64,000 bases of DNA from Gracilibacillus sp. YIM 98692 (GTDB lineage: Bacteria; Bacillota; Bacilli; Bacillales; Amphibacillaceae). The notes below the pieces were generated by a model, which was not told the origin of the DNA, did no database searches, and was given only the letters and a program-made list of their open reading frames with translations. The stretch lies in assembly GCF_010993965.1 (NCBI RefSeq), contig NZ_WIXM01000003.1:124001-188000 (forward strand), written 5' to 3'. Positions 45,501-54,892 of this stretch are shown here, one piece after another. How positions within the stretch are numbered: the first letter of the stretch is position 1; each line of letters opens with the position of its first letter. The translations under genes and the position numbers were made by a program.

Positions 45501-47351
45501 CTAGGACGTTTCAATCGTTACATCATACATTCTTAACCAATAATCAATTTGAGCTAGATGTGCCATTAATTGCGGCCCTGTCATTAATTGGCCAAACCAT
45601 GGAGCATCTATATTGGATGCTTTATGATTGACTAATTCTTGCACCGCTTTTTTATCCAATACTTCAAATAACCGGGCATCCTTATCCTGTAAAATCTCAT
45701 CCATCCATTTAACAACTGCTTTCGTATAAGCTGGGTGATGTGTTTTCGGATAAGGGCTTTTCTTACGATATAAAATCTCATCAGGAAGCAATCCCTCTAA
45801 AGCTTTTCGTAAAATTCCCTTTTCTCGATTTCCTATTGTTTTTATTTCCCATGGAATATTCCAAACATATTCCACCAAGTGATGATCACTAAACGGCACA
45901 CGCGCCTCGAAACTCGCCCCCATACTCATTCGATCCTTACGATCAAGTAATGTTGGCATAAACCAATGCATATTTAAATAAAACATCTGACGTCTACTCC
46001 GTTGCTCTGCATCTTCCCCATCTAATAAGGGGGTCTCTCGAATCGTATCCTCGTATTTCGTTAGAGCGTATTCCTTCAGACTTAGCTTTGATTGCAGTTT
46101 TTTTGTTAATAACTGCTGTCTCACTTCAGAAGATCGAATCCAAGGAAAACCTTCTCTTTCTAAATCATCCTTACGATAAAACCATGGATAACCACCGAAT
46201 ATTTCATCTGCACATTCTCCAGATAAAGCAACGGTGACATGTTTTTTCGTTTGTTCACAAAACCACAATAGTGATGAATCCACATCTGCCATTCCTGGCA
46301 AGTCACGGTATCTTACCGCATCTTTTAATAAACCAGCTAATGTGTGATTATCCATCTCAAAAGAATGGTGACGGGTTCCGCAAGCATTTACCATCTTTTC
46401 AATAAATGATTTATCTTGATTTGGTTGAAAACTGCTTTTTTGAAAATATTGGTCATTTCCTTGATAATCAATGGAAAAAGTTTGTAAAGTACCTGAATTA
46501 TGACGCTTCATATATTGACTAGCAATCGCGGTAATCGCACTTGAATCCACTCCACCAGACAAAAAAGTGCCTAACGGAACATCTGAAACGAGTTGCCGTT
46601 CCACGGCATCTGTTAATAACTCTCTGATATGTTGTGCTGTCTCTTCAACAGAGTCTTCATGCTTCTCACTTTGGACATTCCAGTACCGTCTTGTTTTCCA
46701 GCCATCTTTTGAAAAAATTCCGACATGTGCTGCTCGTAATTCTTCCATTTGCTTAAAAACACCAAATCCTGGTGTTCTTGATGGGCCAACTGCAAAGATT
46801 TCCGATAAGCCTTCTTCTGTTAAGACAGCTCTCACTTCGCTATGTGCTAAAATTGCTTTGATTTCGGAAGCAAATAAAAGACCATTTCGATGCTGCATGA
46901 AAAAGAGCGGTTTTACCCCTAAACGATCCCTCGCTACAAAAAGCTGTTCTTTTGCTTCATCCCATATCGCATAAGCAAAGATGCCATTTAATTTTTCAAC
47001 ATGAGATTCGCCCCATTCCATATAGCTTTTTAATAATACTTCTGTATCAGAGTGTGATTGAAATTTCCAGCCTCTTTTAACTAACTCACGTCTTATTTCT
47101 TCAGTATTATATAATTCTCCATTATAAACGAGTACATATTTTTGTTTCGACGTTCGTGCTTCCATTGGCTGCTTCCCGCCATCAGGATCCACTACAATCA
47201 GACGCTGATGCCCAAAACCAACATGTTGATCCAGCCAATAACCAGATTCGTCAGGGCCACGGTGTTCTAGGGTATTCGCCATTTGAGTGATATTTTGCTT
47301 TTCATTCGTTATATCACGAGTAAAATCTACCCATCCTGAGATGCCACACAT
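45501..47351 (-). CDS. asnO: Asparagine synthetase (glutamine-hydrolysing), AsnO type
   Basis: Converts aspartate, glutamine and ATP to asparagine. The N-terminal Cys2 nucleophile of the class II glutaminase domain is MCGISGW, with the RLIVVD and NGELYN motifs. The synthetase domain carries the ATP-pyrophosphatase loop FLSGGVDSSAI and SGECADEIFGGYPW. 616 residues, matching the B. subtilis sporulation-linked AsnO (about 614), which also neighbours yisL. SD gaggatac. Which of the three Bacillus paralogues it is rests on size and neighbourhood. Confidence 0.9.
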   Translation of the reverse strand: MCGISGWVDFTRDITNEKQNITQMANTLEHRGPDESGYWLDQHVGFGHQRLIVVDPDGGKQPMEARTSKQKYVLVYNGELYNTEEIRRELVKRGWKFQSHSDTEVLLKSYMEWGESHVEKLNGIFAYAIWDEAKEQLFVARDRLGVKPLFFMQHRNGLLFASEIKAILAHSEVRAVLTEEGLSEIFAVGPSRTPGFGVFKQMEELRAAHVGIFSKDGWKTRRYWNVQSEKHEDSVEETAQHIRELLTDAVERQLVSDVPLGTFLSGGVDSSAITAIASQYMKRHNSGTLQTFSIDYQGNDQYFQKSSFQPNQDKSFIEKMVNACGTRHHSFEMDNHTLAGLLKDAVRYRDLPGMADVDSSLLWFCEQTKKHVTVALSGECADEIFGGYPWFYRKDDLEREGFPWIRSSEVRQQLLTKKLQSKLSLKEYALTKYEDTIRETPLLDGEDAEQRSRRQMFYLNMHWFMPTLLDRKDRMSMGASFEARVPFSDHHLVEYVWNIPWEIKTIGNREKGILRKALEGLLPDEILYRKKSPYPKTHHPAYTKAVVKWMDEILQDKDARLFEVLDKKAVQELVNHKASNIDAPWFGQLMTGPQLMAHLAQIDYWLRMYDVTIETS

Positions 47352-47426
47352 CGAGTATCCTCACATCCTCTCTGTCTCGATCACTCTTAATAATGTATGC
47401 ATATACAGGCAAAAAATGACCAGTAC

Positions 47427-47458
47427 AAAAAAAGCATGCCTCTTAAGAAAGGCATGCT
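47427..47458 (-). terminator. yisL terminator
   Basis: AGCATGCC pairs with GGCATGCT across TCTTAAGAAA, itself partly self-complementary, followed by seven T on the minus strand. Confidence 0.88.
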
Positions 47459-47476
47459 ATATATCGATTTACTCTT

Positions 47477-47830
47477 TTACATAGGTAATCGAAAAAATCC
47501 GAGAACTAATGCAATAATGAGAGCTATAATCAGTTGAGCCCATACACCTTTTGCAGGTTTGCCTTTGGAAGTTTTCACTAATACCAATTCCATTCCTGCA
47601 ATAACCCATAAACCTGCTAATCCTTTTACAATCAACTCACCTAAGAAAGGAAAACCGCCACTGGCATATTCTGCAAACAGATCTCCGCCAGAGTAAAGAA
47701 TCAGCAAATAATCTAAGCGCAAAATCATATGTAGAATCTTGCCAGCTTTATGACCTTGTTTATAAAAGATAAACGATATCAACAATAAAATTAAACCTAA
47801 CACCCATGCGGTAATATGCAAATGTGTCAT
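47477..47830 (-). CDS. yisL: YisL-family membrane protein (UPF0344)
   Basis: A 117-residue protein with four hydrophobic helices; the HLHITAWVLGLILLLISF start and the HMILRLDYLLILYSGG segment are typical of the YisL/UPF0344 family (DUF1516). A Gly/Lys loop (VKTSKGKPAKG) lies before the last helix. Function unknown. Strong AAGGGGGG SD. Next to asnO as in B. subtilis. Confidence 0.92.
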   Translation of the reverse strand: MTHLHITAWVLGLILLLISFIFYKQGHKAGKILHMILRLDYLLILYSGGDLFAEYASGGFPFLGELIVKGLAGLWVIAGMELVLVKTSKGKPAKGVWAQLIIALIIALVLGFFRLPM

Positions 47831-47941
47831 TTTGTTCCCCCCTTAACTATTCTATTTAAAAACATCATATCATTTATTAGGATAATTTTCATTTTTAATC
47901 TTGGACTTCACGCAATTGTCAAAAACCAGTCTATATTTTCA

Positions 47942-47998
47942 CATTTATCACGGTGAACAATCGTCCGTATAACCCCACTGATGGAAATCTCTCTTTAT
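47942..47998 (-). repeat. Family B repeat, short form (copy B2)
   Basis: Minus strand ATAAAGAGAGATTTCCATCA, then TACGGACGATTGTTCACCGT and GATAAATG. Its opening TAA is the stop codon of the DUF418 gene. About 57 bases, close to copy B1. Confidence 0.75.
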
Positions 47999-49161
47999 TT
48001 GTTCGAATAAACCTTACCAATTCTTCCATAAGTTCCTTTTCTCCAGAGCCACTCCAGTGGGCCTCTCCTCCATTTTCGAAGCCATACATAACTCCATATA
48101 ATTTGAAGCGGAAAGACAACGAACGCAATTGCTATAGTCTCAAATGGGGTTAGGGAACCATACCAACCAAGACCAACGGAATAAAATAACAAAACACCAA
48201 TAATCGACTGAAGAATATAATTCGTTAAGGCCATTTTCCCAACATAACTAAACAATCGGAAAATAACTGATATATAAGAGTAAGTTAAAGCAATCGTTAA
48301 CATGTAAAAAATCGCAGACATCGTTCCACCTATCATATCCTGTGGAATAGTCAGCCATAAGGGATTTCCAATAAAATATGGGCCTACCTTAAATAGCACG
48401 AAACCAATTAAGGTGATGAGCCATACTCGCTTCAATATATTTTGATGATCTTTTATATCATGCAGCCACTTATTTCTTGCAAAAAGCATCCCAATTAAGA
48501 AAATTGGCAATATATTAGCAATCATTAAAATAAAGGCAAAGACATTATTAGCGAAGAGCCAATCTGTCATATTTTGACGAAGAATTTCTCCCCAACCACC
48601 TCCACCATAATGTTGGTAAGCACGCTCTATTAGTTCTACATTGGTTGTATCTATAAAATCACGCGCCAAATACATTAATCCTGTAAACAAAGACATAGGA
48701 ATCAGTAACAAGCATAAAGACCAAGTCCATAACGTTTTGTTTTCACAGTGAATAAACAACAGCAATATAAGCCCGATTAAACTATATGTAATCAATATAT
48801 CCCCATACCAAATCAAAAATGCGTGAATACATCCAAATAACAATAACAATAAAAGTCTTCTAACTAATAATCTTCTAGGCTTGGCAAGTTTATTTTTAGC
48901 ATTTTCATATATAATCTGAATACCAAATCCAAATAAAAAAGAAAATAGCGAATAAAAACTAGCTTGAAAAAAGATATCAATAATGATTTGCCAGATACCA
49001 GCATCTCCCGTTCCCCAATAATTTTGTCCATTTCCATATAAAAAGTATGGACCATGAAAAGCTGGCAAATTAACCATAAAAATTCCAAATATCGCAAATC
49101 CTCTTGCCGCATCAATCCAAGGCAATCGTTGATGATTCGAAAAGGGTCTGACTGAACTCAT
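47995..49161 (-). CDS. DUF418-family membrane protein
   Basis: A 388-residue protein with about ten hydrophobic helices. The N-terminal RLPWIDAARGFAIFGIFMVN and the C-terminal FETIAIAFVVFPLQIIWSYVWLRKWRRGPLEWLWR are typical of DUF418/YeiB-like proteins, related to acyltransferase-3 membrane proteins. Function unknown; transport or envelope acylation is speculative. SD GGGGGAAAAG precedes the ATG. The last codons run into repeat B2, which provides the stop. Confidence 0.88.
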   Translation of the reverse strand: MSSVRPFSNHQRLPWIDAARGFAIFGIFMVNLPAFHGPYFLYGNGQNYWGTGDAGIWQIIIDIFFQASFYSLFSFLFGFGIQIIYENAKNKLAKPRRLLVRRLLLLLLFGCIHAFLIWYGDILITYSLIGLILLLFIHCENKTLWTWSLCLLLIPMSLFTGLMYLARDFIDTTNVELIERAYQHYGGGGWGEILRQNMTDWLFANNVFAFILMIANILPIFLIGMLFARNKWLHDIKDHQNILKRVWLITLIGFVLFKVGPYFIGNPLWLTIPQDMIGGTMSAIFYMLTIALTYSYISVIFRLFSYVGKMALTNYILQSIIGVLLFYSVGLGWYGSLTPFETIAIAFVVFPLQIIWSYVWLRKWRRGPLEWLWRKGTYGRIGKVYSNK

Positions 49162-49259
49162 TTACTTTTCCCCCTATTCAGTTAATTCTTTATACAGTTT
49201 ATCTTATTCAATTGCTAAAAACTAGTATATTTTCAAATAATTATCTTTAACTTGTTTTC

Positions 49260-49286
49260 ACACTCTTTATGACGATTCATAAAATA
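49260..49286 (+). promoter_or_regulatory. Sigma-K-type promoter of gerP
   Basis: AC at 49260-49261, 16 bases, then CATAAAATA (49278-49286) fits the sigma-K pattern (AC, then CATAnnnTA). The gerP operon of B. subtilis is transcribed late in the mother cell by sigma-K RNA polymerase. No GerE box was sought. Confidence 0.65.
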
Positions 49287-49322
49287 ATTATGGAACAATG
49301 TTTGAGGTTAGGATGATGTATG

Positions 49323-49541
49323 ATGCCAGCGGTTGTCGGTGCAGTAAAAGTAATCAATATAGGCTCTTCCAGCATTTTTCATATTGGGGATGTCTATAAA
49401 ATGCAACCATACACCCAAGCAAAAACGTTTGCTGGTGGTGGATCGTTTAATACAGGTGATGGTATTCGCATACAATTAAAGAATGCACAAACTCAAATGA
49501 TCGATGACGATAAGTTCGATCAAAATATAACTGGAGTTTAG
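49323..49541 (+). CDS. gerPA: Spore germination protein GerPA
   Basis: First gene of the six-gene gerP operon, whose products are needed for germinants to pass the spore coat. 72 residues; MPAVVGAVKVINIGSSSIFHIGD and the FAGGGSFNTGDG motif are the GerPA/PF signature. Start at ATG 49323, giving the family MPA N-terminus; an ATG three bases earlier is also possible. The sigma-K-like promoter lies 40 bases upstream. It ends 12 bases before gerPB. Confidence 0.93.
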   Translation: MPAVVGAVKVINIGSSSIFHIGDVYKMQPYTQAKTFAGGGSFNTGDGIRIQLKNAQTQMIDDDKFDQNITGV

Positions 49542-49553
49542 TAGGTGATATAT

Positions 49554-49757
49554 GTGCAATTAACCGTTCATCAATCCATTTATATCCATTTGCTTAAAGT
49601 AGAGAATGTAACTAATTCGTCTGTCCTGCAGATCGGAAGCTCTGGGAAAATGCAAGCTCTATCGCAGCTTTACAATACTGGTGAATTCGAAACGCTTGCA
49701 GAAGAGGCTGAAATTGAAGGTGCCCAAGAACCGTTAGTACCTCTATCTCCAACGTAA
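49554..49757 (+). CDS. gerPB: Spore germination protein GerPB
   Basis: 67 residues. VENVTNSSVLQIGSSGKMQALSQLYNTG is the GerPB signature. GTG 49554 is preferred because AGGTGAT lies just upstream; the open frame from GTG 49545 would begin within that SD. Second gene of gerP. Confidence 0.9.
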   Translation: MQLTVHQSIYIHLLKVENVTNSSVLQIGSSGKMQALSQLYNTGEFETLAEEAEIEGAQEPLVPLSPT

Positions 49758-49784
49758 AGAAAAAAGGAATAAGGAGTGAAATAA

Positions 49785-50318
49785 ATGAATGATCAAAATT
49801 TGTATTATTATCTCTCTCAATTACAACAACAAATGAACCAATTACACGATCATATAAACTCCTTAGAGGCCAGATTAAAGCAAATAGAGCAGTCTTCATC
49901 AAATAAAACAAATATTGAAAAGCTTGAATACCATTTTGATCAATTAAAAATCGAACGATTAGATGGTACCCTTCACATTGGCGTAACTCCTGATGAATTA
50001 CAACAAATGGATGATTTCTCTCTCCCACTTCAGCAATCCATGCCTCCAACGATACAAGAGGAAATCAATCAGTACATGGAAAATGAAATACCATCCTACA
50101 TCCAAGAATTAGAACAAGAATACCAACATAGTTTAGATAACCAATTTCGCCAAGCCTTAATCGATGATATCAAAAAACAGTTACCGCAGCGGATCGAATA
50201 TTATCAACAAGCGAATATGCCTCCAAATCAATTACATCAGCATGTTACTTCCAATGTGAAAAATGAGATGATTCAAGGACTAAGAAAATGGTTTACTCAA
50301 CATTCTAAAAAGGAGTAA
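49785..50318 (+). CDS. gerPC: Spore germination protein GerPC
   Basis: 177 residues, the largest GerP protein. An N-terminal Gln-rich coiled coil (YYYLSQLQQQMNQLHDHINSL) is followed by IEKLEYHFDQLKIERLDGTLHIG, the conserved GerPC core, and an acidic helical C-terminus. AAGGAG SD. Shorter than the ~205-residue B. subtilis protein. Third gene of the operon. Confidence 0.93.
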   Translation: MNDQNLYYYLSQLQQQMNQLHDHINSLEARLKQIEQSSSNKTNIEKLEYHFDQLKIERLDGTLHIGVTPDELQQMDDFSLPLQQSMPPTIQEEINQYMENEIPSYIQELEQEYQHSLDNQFRQALIDDIKKQLPQRIEYYQQANMPPNQLHQHVTSNVKNEMIQGLRKWFTQHSKKE

Positions 50319-50325
50319 GGTAATT

Positions 50326-50544
50326 ATGAAATACGATGTCCATAATTGGAACTTAGAAGTTGGAAACATTTCTATTGTAGGTGTTTCTAGTTCTTCTTTA
50401 TTTTTAGTCGGTGACAGTCATGAAATCAAACTTTCTTCTCAATTTGATACACCTCCTGAATCCTACATTGTTGGTGCACAGGTACCATTAGCAGAACCTG
50501 AAAACCAAGGAGCAGCAAATAATGAAACAACACCGGACAGCTAA
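50326..50544 (+). CDS. gerPD: Spore germination protein GerPD
   Basis: 72 residues. LEVGNISIVGVSSSSLFLVGD matches GerPD; the Pro/Glu-rich tail (PLAEPENQGAANNETTPDS) makes it longer than the usual ~58 residues. The tail overlaps the start of gerPE by 23 bases, and the gerPE SD lies inside it, so the extension may exist mainly to couple translation. Confidence 0.9.
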   Translation: MKYDVHNWNLEVGNISIVGVSSSSLFLVGDSHEIKLSSQFDTPPESYIVGAQVPLAEPENQGAANNETTPDS

Positions 50545-50905
50545 AGTCAATGCCATAAAAGTTACCGGGTTATCTCGTAGTTCAATTTTCCATATAGGAG
50601 ATGTCCATACAATAGAACCTGAATTAGATGCTCTGGCCGTTCAGAAAGAAGGTGGTATTTCTTCTGATAAAGGATTTGAATTAGAGAAATTTCCAATTTT
50701 CCAACGCGAATTCATTCACCTATCAGAGCAAGACGATGTTATTCAGACGACAACTCATCACCATCCATTTATTCGTACTAATAAAATGAATATAATGGCG
50801 GCATCTGCATCTGCTATTTTACAAATTGGCAATAGCAAACAAGTGAATGCTGAAGCTAAGGTTAAACATATTCGTATTATAAAAGAAGAAGAAAACTCTC
50901 CTTAA
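50522..50905 (+). CDS. gerPE: Spore germination protein GerPE
   Basis: 127 residues. VNAIKVTGLSRSSIFHIGDVH and the second similar segment near the C-terminus (NIMAASASAILQIGNSKQVNAEAKVKHIR) give the two-repeat GerPE pattern. AAGGAG lies 10 bases before ATG 50522. Overlaps gerPD out of frame. Confidence 0.92.
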   Translation: MKQHRTAKVNAIKVTGLSRSSIFHIGDVHTIEPELDALAVQKEGGISSDKGFELEKFPIFQREFIHLSEQDDVIQTTTHHHPFIRTNKMNIMAASASAILQIGNSKQVNAEAKVKHIRIIKEEENSP

Positions 50906-50924
50906 AAGAAAGGATGTGATTTGT

Positions 50925-51143
50925 TTGCCATCGATTGTTGGTCCGATAAAAATTAATAGTGTTGGAGGAGGCGTCGTCAATTTTGGGGACAGCTTCTATT
51001 TATCGCCAAAAAGTGCGTCAAAATCAGCTTCTGGGGCTGGAGGTAATAACACCGGTGATTTTACCAACACCAATACTGGTTTTAATATTACCAATGCAGT
51101 TGATCCTGATGCAGTTGATCAAATCGTAGGTGGTAATGCCTAA
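50925..51143 (+). CDS. gerPF: Spore germination protein GerPF
   Basis: 72 residues. MPSIVGPIKINSVGGGVVNFGD and the Ser-rich SGAGGNNTGDFTN segment define GerPF. The start is TTG at 50925 with AAAGGATGTGA upstream; the GTG at 50916 is within that SD. Last gene of gerP, 26 bases from the convergent addA stop; no convincing U-tailed terminator was seen between them. Confidence 0.92.
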   Translation: MPSIVGPIKINSVGGGVVNFGDSFYLSPKSASKSASGAGGNNTGDFTNTNTGFNITNAVDPDAVDQIVGGNA

Positions 51144-51169
51144 GGAGGGAAGTATTCTCTCCTTTGGCA

Positions 51170-54100
51170 CTACATTTCTACAAGTAATCCTTTATCAAAA
51201 AAGTATAGATATTTCTCACAAACTGGTTGTTCCCATATCTCTTCAATAGCTTTGGCATATAATTCTATTTGAACCAAATATCTTTGCTTTAAACTTTCCT
51301 CTGTCATGTTATCAGATAACTGGTCTGTTTTATAATCTAACAAAATCCAACCATCATCTGTTTTAATCAGACAATCCACAACCCCTTGCAAAAAAATCCG
51401 TTCTTGCTGTTCATCCGACCAAGAAGGGTATACCTCTTTGGCAGGTAATGTCAAGCTGAAGGGAATTTCTCTTTCCACGTGTTTAGCTGTTGAAAATCTT
51501 TTACCAATATCTGTTTCAAAGAATTGTACAATTCCTGACATGTCAATAGCTTCTGCCTCATCCTCTGTTAGTAGCTCTTGTTGCTCTAATTGAGAAACAA
51601 ATTCTATCACATCTATTTGATCCCATTGTTCTTTTCGAGGTATATGTTGCATTACTGTGTGCATAGCAGTTCCAATTTCTGCTTTTGACAATGTCTTTTC
51701 TTGTTGCATAAACTGTGGTCTCTTTCTTATAGGCGCTCGAAATGGTTCAATCAACTGGGCATCGCTATACATATCTTTCACTTCATACTGGCGTTTCATC
51801 TCTGTTACTGTTTGTTTAGCACGGTAAAAAGACGCGTCAGAGTATGGATATTTATAATTAAGCTTTTCATCCACTACTTCTTGCAGTGTTGAATTGTTTA
51901 ACACCAGTGGCTTCCATTCATGAATCGCATTTGCTAATTCATCAATTGTTTGTCTAGTTGTTTCATCAATTTTATGAAATACACTACTATGTATTCGAGC
52001 TACATTCCAAATGGATGAATCCTTTAACAAATCTGTTGAACTAATAGACGCAAATGAATCACTTCGTAATAGCTCTCCATGCTGATGACGGATTAATGCC
52101 GCTCCTACCCAATCCAAATAAGACAATGATTCTAATCGATAATAGGACGGTAATACCCACTTGTTATCATTTAAAACACGTTCCCATTTCTTTTTCTTTT
52201 TTTCTAGGGAGGTGACTGTACCTATTAGTACAAGCTTCTCTTTTGCACGAGTTAGGGCAACATATAACACTCTCATTTCTTCGGCAAGCATTTCTCTATA
52301 CATCTCTTCTTTAAAAGCATGATATATAAGAGTTGGATACATAATACGCTTTATAGGATCAATATATTTAGTGGCAAAGCCTAATTCTTTATGCAGTAAG
52401 TATTTCTGTCTTATATCTTGTTTATTAAATTCTTTGTTTAAACCGCCGACGATTACAAGTGGAAATTCTAATCCTTTACTCTTGTGGATGGTCATAATAC
52501 GAACAACATCTTCTTGCTCCCCTAGTGCTTTTGCGGCACCTAAATCTTCACCTTTCTCCTCCATTCTCTCAATGAAACGCAAGAATCGGAATAATCCACG
52601 AAAAGATGTAGATTCATAACTTTTTGCTCTATCATATAAGGCTCTTAAATTGGCTTGACGTTGTCTGCCTCCAGGAACGCCTCCAACAAAGTCATAATAA
52701 CCTGTCTCCTGATATATTTGCCAAATCAATTCTGATAAAGATCCTTGTCTTGCTTCAGAACGCCAAATGTTCAATCGGCTTAAAAACAATTCCAGACTAC
52801 TTAATTTAGACTTATCTTGACTGCTATGCTTTCTTACATATGATTTTAAAGCTTCATAGTAAGTGGCCTGTTTGTTAGCTAAGCGAATTTCTGCTAAATC
52901 ATTCTCATCTAATCCTACAATAGGGGATTTCAGTACAGAAGCTAGTGGAATATCTTGTCTAGGATTATCCACTACCTTCAATAAGCTTAACATTACTTGA
53001 ATTTCAATCGCTTCTAAATACCCTGAAGATAGCTCTGCATAAACTGGAATTCCTTGTTTTTTAAACTCTTCCATAATAGTTGGAGCCCAAGTCATGGATC
53101 GAAGCAATATCACGATATCACGAAATTCTGCTTTTCTTGGTAATGCAGTTTTTTTATCTACTACCTCTATCGCTTCTTGCTCTTTATTACCAATCCATTG
53201 ATTAATTTTGTCAGCATAAGCTCTTGCTTCTAATTGTGCTTTTTCAAGTTCATCAAGGCTGTCTTTTTCTTCGTCATTCAACGATTCTTTTTCTGACTCA
53301 TGAAGTTCTTGATCGATGATGATACACTCCGCCTCAGGATTGGTAATTGGATACTGTTTAAAATCCATATTCCCATATACAAGTTCAGCATCTTGATCAT
53401 ATTCTAAGTCACCGATTTCTTTATCAAAAAGTTGTCTAAAAATAAAGTTGGCAGCATCTAATACTTGTTCACGACTTCTGAAATTTTTCGCCAAGTCAAT
53501 CCGATAACCTCTATGCGCCTCTTTCGCAAAGCGGTTATATTTATCAATAAATAAAGTAGGCTCTGCATGGCGAAAACGATAAATGCTTTGTTTAACATCC
53601 CCTACCATAAACATGTTGCCTTGATAACTTTTGTCCGAAATGGAAGTCAATATAGTTTCTTGCACAATGTTTGTATCCTGGTATTCATCCACCATAATCT
53701 CTTTATATTTTTTTTGTAAATCGATCGCAACAGATGATGGTGTTTGTTCATCTTTGTCTTCTAACAAAATTTCCAAGGCAAAGTGTTCGAGGTCTGCAAA
53801 ATCTACTATTCCTTTTTCTTTTTTCGCCTCTTGATAAGATTGCTTAAATGTCTTGATCATTTCCGTTAAATGTTTCACTGTTGGATATAATTGTTCCATA
53901 TCTTTTAGATGATGCGTCAAATCTCTACTAAACCAATCGTTGCTTATATTGCTCCATCTGTCCTTTACTTCTTTTCTTAATTCTTTTACTTTTTCCTTCT
54001 TTTCTTCTGCACAATCCACTTTTTTTCGAGATAGTGGTTTAAACTTGCTGCTTTGAAAAACTTTTCTTGACTCTTCCCATGAGATTTGAATAGCACCACG

Positions 54101-54892
54101 TGCTTGTTGAATCATTTCCATATCCATATCTAAAGCATCCGCATAATGATATGGACCATCACTTTCACGAGTTACCTTTAATGCTTCTTCTATTTGTTGT
54201 TCCATTACTTCCAGTTGTCTAGTGACTTCTCTTTTTAGAATAGACAGCCATGGGAGATGAAGTTCTTCTGTCATCTCATCCACTTTATATATGTGAACCA
54301 TTTGATCAAGCCAATGATCTGGATTTGGATGTTGTATGGAAAACTCATACATTTTGAGTATTAAACTTTCCACTTCCCTATCACTTCGGTCATTAGAAAA
54401 ACGATCAACTACTTGAAAAAAAGCTTCTTGTTTCATTAGATCATCTGTTCCATACCAGGTTTCAAATAACTCCTCCATTACTTCTTGTCTAATGAGATCT
54501 GCTTCCAACTCATCTGCAATACGAAAGTTTGGATCTATGTCTACTTCATAGGCATATTTCCGCACTAATTCCATACAAAAAGCATGGAGAGTAGAAATCG
54601 AAGCATGTTGCAGCAATGATAATTGTTTTTTCAAATGATTTGATGTTGGTTGATTTGCTAATGCTTCTTCTAATGCTGTCCCAATACGACTTCGCATTTC
54701 TTGAGCTGCCGCATTGGTAAACGTTACAACAAGTAAAGAATCTATATCTACTGGTTTTTCTTTATTTAAAAGCTTTTGAATAATCCGTTCTACTAATACT
54801 GCTGTTTTACCAGACCCTGCAGCTGCTGCAACTAAAATATCCTGACCGGATTGATATATCGCTTCCTCTTGTTCTTGTGTCCACTGTGGCAT
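51170..54892 (-). CDS. addA: ATP-dependent helicase/nuclease subunit A (AddA)
   Basis: 1240-residue motor and nuclease of the AddAB (RecBCD-like) complex, which resects double-strand breaks until a Chi site. UvrD-type helicase motifs: Walker A AAAGSGKTAVL, motif II VDEYQDTN, motif III GDVKQSIYRFRHAEP, motif VI VALTRAKEKLVL. The C-terminal RecB-type nuclease is FLQGVVDCLIKTDDGWILLDYKTD. Start overlaps the addB stop by one base (TAATG), so the subunits are coupled. Important for repair and transformation. Confidence 0.97.
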   Translation of the reverse strand: MPQWTQEQEEAIYQSGQDILVAAAAGSGKTAVLVERIIQKLLNKEKPVDIDSLLVVTFTNAAAQEMRSRIGTALEEALANQPTSNHLKKQLSLLQHASISTLHAFCMELVRKYAYEVDIDPNFRIADELEADLIRQEVMEELFETWYGTDDLMKQEAFFQVVDRFSNDRSDREVESLILKMYEFSIQHPNPDHWLDQMVHIYKVDEMTEELHLPWLSILKREVTRQLEVMEQQIEEALKVTRESDGPYHYADALDMDMEMIQQARGAIQISWEESRKVFQSSKFKPLSRKKVDCAEEKKEKVKELRKEVKDRWSNISNDWFSRDLTHHLKDMEQLYPTVKHLTEMIKTFKQSYQEAKKEKGIVDFADLEHFALEILLEDKDEQTPSSVAIDLQKKYKEIMVDEYQDTNIVQETILTSISDKSYQGNMFMVGDVKQSIYRFRHAEPTLFIDKYNRFAKEAHRGYRIDLAKNFRSREQVLDAANFIFRQLFDKEIGDLEYDQDAELVYGNMDFKQYPITNPEAECIIIDQELHESEKESLNDEEKDSLDELEKAQLEARAYADKINQWIGNKEQEAIEVVDKKTALPRKAEFRDIVILLRSMTWAPTIMEEFKKQGIPVYAELSSGYLEAIEIQVMLSLLKVVDNPRQDIPLASVLKSPIVGLDENDLAEIRLANKQATYYEALKSYVRKHSSQDKSKLSSLELFLSRLNIWRSEARQGSLSELIWQIYQETGYYDFVGGVPGGRQRQANLRALYDRAKSYESTSFRGLFRFLRFIERMEEKGEDLGAAKALGEQEDVVRIMTIHKSKGLEFPLVIVGGLNKEFNKQDIRQKYLLHKELGFATKYIDPIKRIMYPTLIYHAFKEEMYREMLAEEMRVLYVALTRAKEKLVLIGTVTSLEKKKKKWERVLNDNKWVLPSYYRLESLSYLDWVGAALIRHQHGELLRSDSFASISSTDLLKDSSIWNVARIHSSVFHKIDETTRQTIDELANAIHEWKPLVLNNSTLQEVVDEKLNYKYPYSDASFYRAKQTVTEMKRQYEVKDMYSDAQLIEPFRAPIRKRPQFMQQEKTLSKAEIGTAMHTVMQHIPRKEQWDQIDVIEFVSQLEQQELLTEDEAEAIDMSGIVQFFETDIGKRFSTAKHVEREIPFSLTLPAKEVYPSWSDEQQERIFLQGVVDCLIKTDDGWILLDYKTDQLSDNMTEESLKQRYLVQIELYAKAIEEIWEQPVCEKYLYFFDKGLLVEM

